A DNA stretch of 8,700 bases from Bifidobacterium breve (GTDB taxonomy: Bacteria > Actinomycetota > Actinomycetes > S36-B12): the NCBI GenBank assembly GCA_945870085.1, contig CAMBQX010000067.1, positions 1 to 8,700 of the forward strand, read 5' to 3'. Of this stretch, positions 1 to 5,268 are shown in pieces (position 1 is the stretch's first letter; the number at the start of each line of letters is the position of its first letter). The translations under genes were made by a program, and so were the position numbers. The notes beneath the pieces are model-generated. The model was not told the DNA's origin. It did no database searches and saw nothing but the letters and a program-made list of their open reading frames with translations.

Positions 1-2500
1 ACCCGGCGGCCTTGATGTCCTCGGCGGCAAGTTGCAGGCGGTCGAGTACCTCACTAGGTGCGGTGATCGTGGCTTGACTGAGTTTGGCCCGCATCGAGAC
101 ATTGGCATCGCTCTTCGCTTTGCGAATACCGGAAATTGCCACGGCTAGATCGTCGAGCAACTTAGGGTCTTGGCCTTTGGATAGTGCCTCAAGAGTGTCA
201 CTCGTTGGCCAAGTTGACCTGTGCACCGAGCCCACCTGCCACCAACTCCACACCTCTTCGGTGACGAATGGCATGAATGGTGCGAACAATCCGAGCAATG
301 TCTTCAGGGTGGTGGCCAACGTGGCCTTGGCCGACTCCGCTTTGGCATCACCTTGTGCACCGTAGGCACGCTCTTTTACTAACTCCACGTAGTCATCGGT
401 GAAGTTCCAGAAAAACGACTCGGTCACTTCAAGGGCTTTGGCGTAGTTGAAGTCATCAAAGGCGGTTGTAGCACTTTGCACCGTGATTGCCAGGCGCGCA
501 AGCAGCGCCTTATCAACCGGTTCGTTGATGGCGGTGTCATTCGCGGTGGCTTCGAGCATTAGAACGAATTTGCTGGCATTGAGAATCTTTATTGCAAGGC
601 GACGGCCGATCTTCATCTGTCCGACATCGAATGCGGTGTCGGTGCCTGGGCGCCCAGATGCTGCCCAGTAGCGCACCGCATCGGAGGAGTATTCGTCCAG
701 CAGGCCCATTGGCGTGACGACATTGCCCTTTGACTTACTCATCTTCTTGCGGTCCGGATCCAAGATCCAACCGGAAATCGAGGCGTGAGCCCACGGCACG
801 CAATCACTTTCGAGATCTGCTCGCACCACACTGCTAAACAGCCAAGTGCGAATGATCTCGTGGGCTTGGGGGCGCACGTCCATTGGGAATACCCGCTGCC
901 ACAGATCTTCATCGCGCTCCCAGCCACCGGCGATCTGCGGGGTTAATGAACTGGTGGCCCAGGTATCCATGACATCGGAGTCGCCCATGAACCCACCGGG
1001 TACTCCGCGCTGGGCATTGGTGTAGCCGGCGGGGGCGTCGCTACTTGGGTCAATCGGCAGTTGGTCTTCACTCGGGATCAACGGAGTGTCATAAATGGGG
1101 TTGCCCGCATCGTCAAGGGGGTACCAAACTGGTAGCGGCACTCCAAAGAAACGTTGGCGCGAGATCAGCCAGTCACCGTTTAGGCCTTCAACCCAATTTT
1201 CATAGCGCACGAGCATGTGAGGTGGGTGCCAAATGATGTTTCGCCCGCGCTCGAGCAATTCGTCGCGAAGAGTTGCGTTGCGCCCACCGTTTGCGATGTA
1301 CCACTGCCTTGTCGTGACTATTTCAAGTGGCTTGTCGCCTTTCTCGAAGAACTTGACAGCGTGAGTTATCGGCTTCGGATCGCCAACCATGTCGCCGCTA
1401 GTGGTCAAAAGTTCAACAGTGCGCTCCTTGGCGGTGTGGGTGGTGGCGCCGGCGAGGCTTAGGTAATTGCTCATGCCGGTTGCACTGGTGATCCATTCGG
1501 GAACGTCGGGCAAGATACGGCCGTCCCAGCCAATTATCGGGCGGGTTGGCAGTTGCAACTCGCGCCACCAGATGACGTCGGTTAGGTCGCCGAAGGTGCA
1601 GATCATCGCGATGCCTGAACCCTTTTCCGGGTCAGCGAGGTGATGCGCAACTATCGGCACCTCTACGCCAAAGAGTGGCGTGGTGACGGTAGTGCCGAAA
1701 AGTGGTTGGTAACGTTCATCATCTGGGTTAGCGACCAGAGCGACGCAGGCCGCTATTAACTCGGGTCGAGTAGTTTCGATGAAGACCTTTTCATCTGGGT
1801 TCGAAGTCTTACCGAACCCGATTCGATGGTAGGCGCCCGGGCGCTCGCGGTCTTCAAGTTCAGCTTGGGCAACAGCGGTGCGGAAGGTGACATCCCAAAG
1901 AGTTGGTGCCTCGGACTGGTAGGCCTCACCGCGCTTGAGGTTGCGCAAGAAAGCAAGTTGGCTCACCCGTTGGGCATTAGCATCAATTGTTTGGTAGGTC
2001 TGGCTCCAGTCAATGGAAAGCCCCATGCGACGCCAGAGTTCTTCGAATACGACTTCATCCTCCACCGTCAACTTCTCACAAAGTTCAACGAAGTTTTTAC
2101 GTGAAATTGGCACTTGATGTTTTGCATCGGGCTCGGCAGGCGGGATAAAGGCCGGGTCATAGGGCAAACTCGGATCGCACCGCACCCCGAAGTAGTTCTG
2201 TACCCGGCGTTCGGTCGGTAGACCGTTGTCGTCCCAGCCCATCGGGTAGAAGACCTCAAGGCCGCGCATGCGCTGGTACCTGGCAATACAGTCGGTGTGG
2301 GTATATGAAAAGACATGACCTACGTGGAGTGAGCCGCTGACCGTTGGTGGGGGAGTATCGATGGAGAACACTTGCTCACGGGTTTTGGTGCGATCAAAGC
2401 GATAGGTGCCCTGCTCCTCCCAGACTCCTGCCCACTTTGCCTCGATGCCCTCGATGCTGGGTTGCTCGGGCAACTTGGGCTGTGGTGCGGAAGTGCTCAT
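1..2500 (-). CDS. valS: Valyl-tRNA synthetase, partial (C-terminal end beyond the left edge)
   Basis: Cytoplasmic class I aminoacyl-tRNA synthetase that charges tRNA-Val with valine. The minus-strand frame from the ATG at 2500 stays open to the left edge, giving 833 codons. The nucleotide-binding HIGH motif appears as HVGH at residues 59-62, within SGSLHVGHVF. The CP1 editing domain carries TTRPE at 243-247. The second signature KMSKS is at 586-590 and is followed by KGN. Near the C-terminal end, MPFVTEEVWSWW and VHRSTWP mark the anticodon-binding domain. WDDNGLPTERRVQNYFGV, ending near residue 106, is typical of the archaeal-like ValS found in actinobacteria rather than the E. coli type. That family is about 850 residues long, so probably only a few tens of residues are missing. 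No C-terminal coiled-coil arm is visible in the part present. No Shine-Dalgarno sequence precedes the ATG. The gene is divergent from everything downstream. Identification is very secure; the subtype is from recall of family sequences. Confidence 0.97.
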   Translation of the reverse strand, partial: MSTSAPQPKLPEQPSIEGIEAKWAGVWEEQGTYRFDRTKTREQVFSIDTPPPTVSGSLHVGHVFSYTHTDCIARYQRMRGLEVFYPMGWDDNGLPTERRVQNYFGVRCDPSLPYDPAFIPPAEPDAKHQVPISRKNFVELCEKLTVEDEVVFEELWRRMGLSIDWSQTYQTIDANAQRVSQLAFLRNLKRGEAYQSEAPTLWDVTFRTAVAQAELEDRERPGAYHRIGFGKTSNPDEKVFIETTRPELIAACVALVANPDDERYQPLFGTTVTTPLFGVEVPIVAHHLADPEKGSGIAMICTFGDLTDVIWWRELQLPTRPIIGWDGRILPDVPEWITSATGMSNYLSLAGATTHTAKERTVELLTTSGDMVGDPKPITHAVKFFEKGDKPLEIVTTRQWYIANGGRNATLRDELLERGRNIIWHPPHMLVRYENWVEGLNGDWLISRQRFFGVPLPVWYPLDDAGNPIYDTPLIPSEDQLPIDPSSDAPAGYTNAQRGVPGGFMGDSDVMDTWATSSLTPQIAGGWERDEDLWQRVFPMDVRPQAHEIIRTWLFSSVVRADLESDCVPWAHASISGWILDPDRKKMSKSKGNVVTPMGLLDEYSSDAVRYWAASGRPGTDTAFDVGQMKIGRRLAIKILNASKFVLMLEATANDTAINEPVDKALLARLAITVQSATTAFDDFNYAKALEVTESFFWNFTDDYVELVKERAYGAQGDAKAESAKATLATTLKTLLGLFAPFMPFVTEEVWSWWQVGSVHRSTWPTSDTLEALSKGQDPKLLDDLAVAISGIRKAKSDANVSMRAKLSQATITAPSEVLDRLQLAAEDIKAAG

Positions 2501-2508
2501 GGTTGGCA

Positions 2509-2514
2509 ATGGTA
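2509..2514 (-). promoter_or_regulatory. Candidate -10 box for a leaderless valS transcript
   Basis: On the minus strand TACCAT (TANNNT) ends 8 nt before the valS ATG. This would place the transcription start at or within a base or two of the ATG. No purine-rich ribosome binding site lies upstream, which agrees with a leaderless message. No recognisable -35 hexamer lies 16-18 nt further upstream. An alternative start further up is possible: a TATACA-like box lies on the minus strand around 2643-2650. Confidence 0.4.
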
Positions 2515-2697
2515 TTGAGTCGTGCTGGAGGCGGGCGCACCCCTAGCTGAAAATGCCAAGGATCTTGGGATCGGAAAGCCTGGGTTTCGGCAGCGCGTAT
2601 CGCGACTAACCAACCCAACTCGAGGACAGGTAGCACGAGGGTTATGTATAGGTGCCTGCTGCGATTATGCGGCCGGGAGGAAAGTTATTTCTAGTCA

Positions 2698-2726
2698 TTG
2701 GTTTTCAAGTAAGGATGCCGTACCCT
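2698..2726 (+). promoter_or_regulatory. Candidate promoter of the small gene at 2778
   Basis: TTGGTT at 2698-2703 and TACCCT at 2721-2726 are separated by 17 bp. They match the -35 TTG core and the TANNNT -10 pattern. The start would fall near 2733, giving a leader of about 45 nt. A short inverted repeat, GTACCC/GGGTGC around a T-rich loop, begins at the -10 box. Confidence 0.45.
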
Positions 2727-2767
2727 TTTTTCGGGTGCCTGCTTGGGTATTGGCCCGCTAAACGATT

Positions 2768-2772
2768 GGAGA
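2768..2772 (+). promoter_or_regulatory. Strong ribosome binding site of the small gene
   Basis: GGAGA ends 5 nt before the ATG at 2778 (GGAG core ending at 2771, 6 nt spacing). It is one of the two best Shine-Dalgarno sequences in the window, the other being ahead of ndk. It is the main argument that the short reading frame is translated. Confidence 0.6.
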
Positions 2773-2777
2773 ACTAA

Positions 2778-2948
2778 ATGCCTAATATTGATATTGCTAC
2801 CCCGGTAAGTTCAGCGCCGTCTGATCGGCTCGCACTTGGTGTTGGTTGGGTGCGCCCCGGTGTGGCCGGTATCGGCGGCACCCTAAACCCCTCCTACGAT
2901 GGGCACCCAATGAACACAACTCTGTGCTTTGAGGGTAATGAAGAGTAG
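2778..2948 (+). CDS. Unrecognised small protein, 56 residues
   Basis: I do not recognise this protein and assign no function. The frame runs from ATG 2778 to TAG 2948. It is preceded by GGAG at ideal spacing and by a candidate promoter, and followed 7 nt after the stop by a hairpin with a T-rich tail. It therefore looks like a complete single-gene transcription unit. The product begins MPNIDIATPV and ends TTLCFEGNEE. It has a Gly/Val-rich middle (residues 21-34), a central NPSYDGHP, one Trp (24), one Tyr (40), one Cys (50) and an acidic tail. There is no signal peptide, membrane helix, zinc motif or helix-turn-helix visible. It could be a small cytosolic protein, a peptide precursor with a C-terminal core, or a regulatory leader ahead of folC. 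A chance frame cannot be excluded. No modification enzyme gene lies within the window. Confidence 0.55.
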   Translation: MPNIDIATPVSSAPSDRLALGVGWVRPGVAGIGGTLNPSYDGHPMNTTLCFEGNEE

Positions 2949-2955
2949 TTCCGTT

Positions 2956-2978
2956 CCCTACCGCTAGGTGGGGTGTTT
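2956..2978 (+). terminator. Candidate intrinsic terminator after the small gene
   Basis: CCCTACC at 2956-2962 pairs with GGTGGGG at 2967-2973. This makes a 7-bp stem with one T-G wobble and a four-base GCTA loop, followed by TGTTT. The T run is short, so termination may be partial. The position 7 nt after the small gene's stop codon fits its expected role. Confidence 0.5.
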
Positions 2979-2989
2979 AAACCCTGTTG

Positions 2990-3027
2990 CTGGCCACTGA
3001 CCGCTGTTGGCCCGGGGCCAGTTGTTT
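2990..3027 (+). other. Two mutually exclusive hairpins upstream of folC
   Basis: GGCCAG at 3016-3021 can pair with CTGGCC at 2990-2995 across a 20-nt loop. Alternatively its first five bases can pair with TGGCC at 3008-3012 across a 3-nt CGG loop. The sequence TTGTTTG follows directly. The structure could be a second weak terminator or an attenuator-like switch acting on read-through from the small gene. It may equally be incidental GC-rich self-complementarity. Confidence 0.3.
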
Positions 3028-3070
3028 GCGGCACGGGGGCGGTTGCCGAAAAGTGATGATGGGGCGCGCC

Positions 3071-3076
3071 TACAAT
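3071..3076 (+). promoter_or_regulatory. -10 box for a probable leaderless folC transcript
   Basis: TACAAT is a near-consensus -10 hexamer. Its last base is followed by exactly 7 nt before the GTG start codon of folC at 3084, so the predicted +1 is the G of the start codon. No Shine-Dalgarno sequence lies ahead of that GTG. No clear -35 lies at 16-18 bp; TTGCCG at 3043-3048 is too far upstream (22 bp). Confidence 0.55.
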
Positions 3077-3083
3077 CGGCGAT

Positions 3084-4439
3084 GTGCCAGGCGACCAAGA
3101 TGCAGCATCCCGGCTACCGGCGTTATTGGCAGACCTAACGGCCCGTTGGCCCGAAAATCACATAGAGCCTTCCTTGACCCGGATTGCTTCGGTCGTTGAC
3201 CTTCTCGGTGATCCGCAGCGCACGTACCCGGTCATACATGTCACGGGCACCAATGGCAAGACGTCCACGGCACGGATGATCGAAGCGCTACTGCGGGCGG
3301 TGGGATTACGCACCGGGCTATTTACCTCACCGCATCTACTTGATCCGCGTGAACGCATCTGCTTCGACGGGCAACCGATCTCGGCGGGGCGCTTCCTTCG
3401 CACCTGGGACGACATCGGGCCTTTCGTCGAGTTGGTAGATGCGCGTTCGGTCGCCGATGGCGGTATTCCGCTCTCATTCTTCGAAGTTATGACCGCGATG
3501 GCCTATGCGGCATTCGCTGATGCGCCGGTTGATGTTGCGATTGTTGAAGTCGGCATGGGTGGTGAATGGGATGCAACAAATGTCGCAGACGGAATGGTCG
3601 CGGTTGTTACTCCTATTGACATCGATCACGTTGAATATCTCGGTGAAACAATTGCGCTGATAGCTCGCGAGAAGGCCGGCATCATCAAGGCCGATGCCTT
3701 CGCGGTACTCGCCCGGCAAGAACTACCTGCTGCCGAGGCTTTGCTGGCGCGCAGCGTCGAAATGAATGCGACGGTCGCCCGGGAGGGCTTGGAGTTCGGG
3801 GTTCTGAGTCGTGGGGTAGCGGTCGGCGGCCAGGTAATTACTTTGAAGGGTTTGCGGTCGGAGTACGAGGATATTTTCTTGCCATTGTTTGGCGAGCATC
3901 AGGCCGACAATGCCGCGGTTGCCCTTGCCGCGGTCGAAGCATTTATCGGTGGGGGTAACGAAGAATTAGATGTAGAGATAGTTCGCGAGGGTTTTGCTCT
4001 AGTTACCTCACCGGGTCGCCTTGAAATTATCCGCCGCAACCCAGCGGTAATTTTGGATGCAGCTCATAACCCACACGGTGCGCGGGCGTTGGCGAATGCC
4101 ATTGCTGATTCATTTGATTTCGCTCAACTATTCGCAGTGGTAGGGGTGATGATCGAAAAAGATGCAGTTGGCTTCCTGACCGCACTAGAGCCGGTGGTTG
4201 ATCGGGTCATCATCACTGAGTCAACATCGGGGCGGGCGATGCCAGCAGAAACACTGACAGAAATAGCGATTTCGATATTTGGCGCAGACCGAGTCTGGAC
4301 CGAGCCGGCGCTGCTCGCCGCGGTGGATAAAGCATTTGCCCTTGCCGAGGAGTCCGGTGAGTTCGGGGGAGTTGGAGTTTTAATAACCGGTTCGGTCGCA
4401 CTTGTCGGCGACGCCAAACGAATGTATTCGGGGATTTAA
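3084..4439 (+). CDS. folC: Bifunctional folylpolyglutamate synthase / dihydrofolate synthase
   Basis: Cytoplasmic Mur-ligase-family enzyme that adds glutamate to folates in an ATP-dependent reaction. Many bacterial members also make dihydrofolate from dihydropteroate. The 451-residue product has the P-loop GTNGKTS at 55-61 (Lys59). FTSPHLL follows. EVGMGG with DATN spans about 155-166, and DIDHVEYLG is followed by EKAGIIK, whose first Lys (197) matches the carboxylated lysine of the family. DAAHNP lies at 325-330 in the C-terminal ligase domain. Length is normal. The GTG start is chosen because it gives the usual short N-terminus before the conserved TRIASVVDLLGDPQ region and sits at a leaderless position behind TACAAT. 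One oddity is Glu161, where the family normally has Arg (GGR-DATN). It is followed 4 nt later by the DUF4233 gene, a common actinobacterial pairing. Confidence 0.96.
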   Translation: MPGDQDAASRLPALLADLTARWPENHIEPSLTRIASVVDLLGDPQRTYPVIHVTGTNGKTSTARMIEALLRAVGLRTGLFTSPHLLDPRERICFDGQPISAGRFLRTWDDIGPFVELVDARSVADGGIPLSFFEVMTAMAYAAFADAPVDVAIVEVGMGGEWDATNVADGMVAVVTPIDIDHVEYLGETIALIAREKAGIIKADAFAVLARQELPAAEALLARSVEMNATVAREGLEFGVLSRGVAVGGQVITLKGLRSEYEDIFLPLFGEHQADNAAVALAAVEAFIGGGNEELDVEIVREGFALVTSPGRLEIIRRNPAVILDAAHNPHGARALANAIADSFDFAQLFAVVGVMIEKDAVGFLTALEPVVDRVIITESTSGRAMPAETLTEIAISIFGADRVWTEPALLAAVDKAFALAEESGEFGGVGVLITGSVALVGDAKRMYSGI

Positions 4440-4443
4440 GCCA

Positions 4444-4794
4444 ATGAAGGTGTTGTGTTCAGCGGTACTCGCGATCGAGGCACTAATCGTGCTGCTTGCC
4501 ATCCCGGTGGCGGCAACCAATGGGTCGGTAGCCAATCCGGGGTGGGCCATCGGTATCGGAATGGGGCTTGCGGTGCTGTTAGTGCTGGCCATCGGAACTC
4601 TGCGTCGCCGGTGGGGAGTGGGCTTTGGCTGGGTAATGCAGGTTGCGGTCTTGGCCCTGGGGCTGCTTGTTCCCCTGATGTTCATAGTGGGCGCAATATT
4701 TACAATCCTTTGGTTCTTTGCGGTGCGCAATGGACGCCGGGTTGATGCCCTGCGCGCCGAACGCGCTGAAGGCCCCGACGAGGTGGCTGGGTAG
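4444..4794 (+). CDS. DUF4233 family small integral membrane protein
   Basis: The 116-residue product has about four hydrophobic segments, near residues 3-25, 33-53, 58-77 and 78-94. A basic RRR cluster separates the second and third, and the tail is charged and hydrophilic. It matches the DUF4233 proteins that sit between folC and ndk in actinobacteria, for example in the opening VLCSAVLAIEALIVLLA. Its biochemical function is not known. I chose ATG 4444 because it begins the conserved region 4 nt after the folC stop, with GGGG at 4430-4433 as a modest ribosome binding site. An in-frame ATG at 4402 would add 14 polar residues and overlap folC. Short spacing implies co-transcription and translational coupling with folC. 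The family call rests on context, size and topology. Confidence 0.85.
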   Translation: MKVLCSAVLAIEALIVLLAIPVAATNGSVANPGWAIGIGMGLAVLLVLAIGTLRRRWGVGFGWVMQVAVLALGLLVPLMFIVGAIFTILWFFAVRNGRRVDALRAERAEGPDEVAG

Positions 4795-4838
4795 AGTTTC
4801 GCTCGCACCAGTAAGTTCCCATGCCCATCTGTCATACA

Positions 4839-4849
4839 TATATAGGGAG
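4839..4849 (+). promoter_or_regulatory. Ribosome binding site and overlapping TA-rich box before ndk
   Basis: AGGGAG at 4844-4849 ends 8 nt before the ndk ATG and is a good Shine-Dalgarno sequence. It directly abuts TATATA at 4839-4844, which has TTCCCA 17 bp upstream (4816-4821) and could be a -10 box. If that promoter were used, the start near 4851 would remove the Shine-Dalgarno from the message. The ribosome binding site on a folC read-through transcript is the simpler reading. Confidence 0.5.
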
Positions 4850-4857
4850 TTAAACCC

Positions 4858-5265
4858 ATGTCTGAGCGCACCCTCGTCCTGATCAAGCCCGATGGCGTAG
4901 CCCGCGGCCTGGTCGGTGAAGTCCTCGGGCGCATCGAGCGCAAAGGTTTCAAGATTGTTGCCCTCGAAATGCGAACTTTGACGGCGGCGGTCGCCCAGGA
5001 GCATTACGGCGAGCATGCCGATAAGCCGTTCTTCGCCGACCTAGTCGAGTTCATCACCAGCGCACCCCTTGTTGCAGCTGTGATCGAAGGCCCGGCGGCC
5101 ATTTTGTCTTGGCGCGCGATGATGGGCGCCACTAATCCCGCCAACTCTGCTCCTGGCACCATTCGCGGTGATCTAGCGACCGAAACCCAGCTAAATGTGA
5201 CGCACGGTTCGGATTCTCCGGAGTCCGCTGCCCGCGAGATCGAACTCTTCTTCCCGGGTTTGTAG
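4858..5265 (+). CDS. ndk: Nucleoside diphosphate kinase
   Basis: Cytoplasmic enzyme that transfers the gamma-phosphate of ATP to nucleoside diphosphates through a phosphohistidine, balancing NTP and dNTP pools. The 135-residue product is of normal length. The active-site stretch NVTHGSDSPESA contains the phosphorylated histidine at 116 and Asn113. Lys10 in IKPDG, Tyr50, Arg86 in SWRAMMGATNP and Arg103 in GTIRGD correspond to the conserved nucleotide-binding residues. The ATG is supported by AGGGAG at 8-nt spacing. It lies 63 nt after the DUF4233 gene and 3 nt before the hydrolase gene, in the same frame as the latter and separated by TAG-TCG. Confidence 0.98.
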   Translation: MSERTLVLIKPDGVARGLVGEVLGRIERKGFKIVALEMRTLTAAVAQEHYGEHADKPFFADLVEFITSAPLVAAVIEGPAAILSWRAMMGATNPANSAPGTIRGDLATETQLNVTHGSDSPESAAREIELFFPGL

Positions 5266-5268
5266 TCG

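Larger units (their letters stand above)
2501..2777. promoter_or_regulatory. Divergent intergenic region between valS and the small gene
   Basis: This 277-bp gap separates two divergently transcribed genes. It contains an odd-length inverted repeat CCAAG-GAT-CTTGG at 2556-2568, overlapping a GATC-TTGG-GATC repeat at 2561-2572. A second inverted repeat, CGCG-TAT-CGCG, lies at 2594-2604. These could be operator sites or weak RNA hairpins. I saw no T-box signature (no AGGGTGGNACCGCG-like antiterminator bulge) on the valS side, and no convincing protein-coding stretch. Confidence 0.45.

Noticed and set aside
84..1462. Several plus-strand frames of 60-95 codons within 84-1462
   Set aside because: All lie antisense to valS and their translations show no family features.
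2501..2700. T-box or other riboswitch in a valS leader
   Set aside because: No T-box antiterminator motif or specifier-loop architecture was found on the minus strand, and the -10 position suggests there may be no leader.
2522..2761. Plus-strand 79-codon frame in the divergent region
   Set aside because: It begins inside the valS control region, has no ribosome binding site, covers the small gene's promoter, and its translation has no family resemblance.
2975..2982. Perfect 8-bp palindrome GTTTAAAC
   Set aside because: It partly comprises the T-rich tail of the hairpin terminator and has no second copy nearby, so it is most likely incidental.
2987..3199. 70-codon frame overlapping the folC start
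   Set aside because: It is Cys/Arg-rich, has no ribosome binding site and overlaps well-supported folC coding in another frame.
4402..4443. Earlier in-frame ATG for the DUF4233 gene
   Set aside because: It would overlap folC by 38 nt and add polar residues not expected before the first membrane helix. ATG 4444 sits right after the folC stop and begins the conserved region.
4380..5016. Overlapping minus-strand frames of 190 and 145 codons opposite the DUF4233 and ndk genes
   Set aside because: They are shadows of plus-strand coding with composition typical of antisense frames and no motifs.
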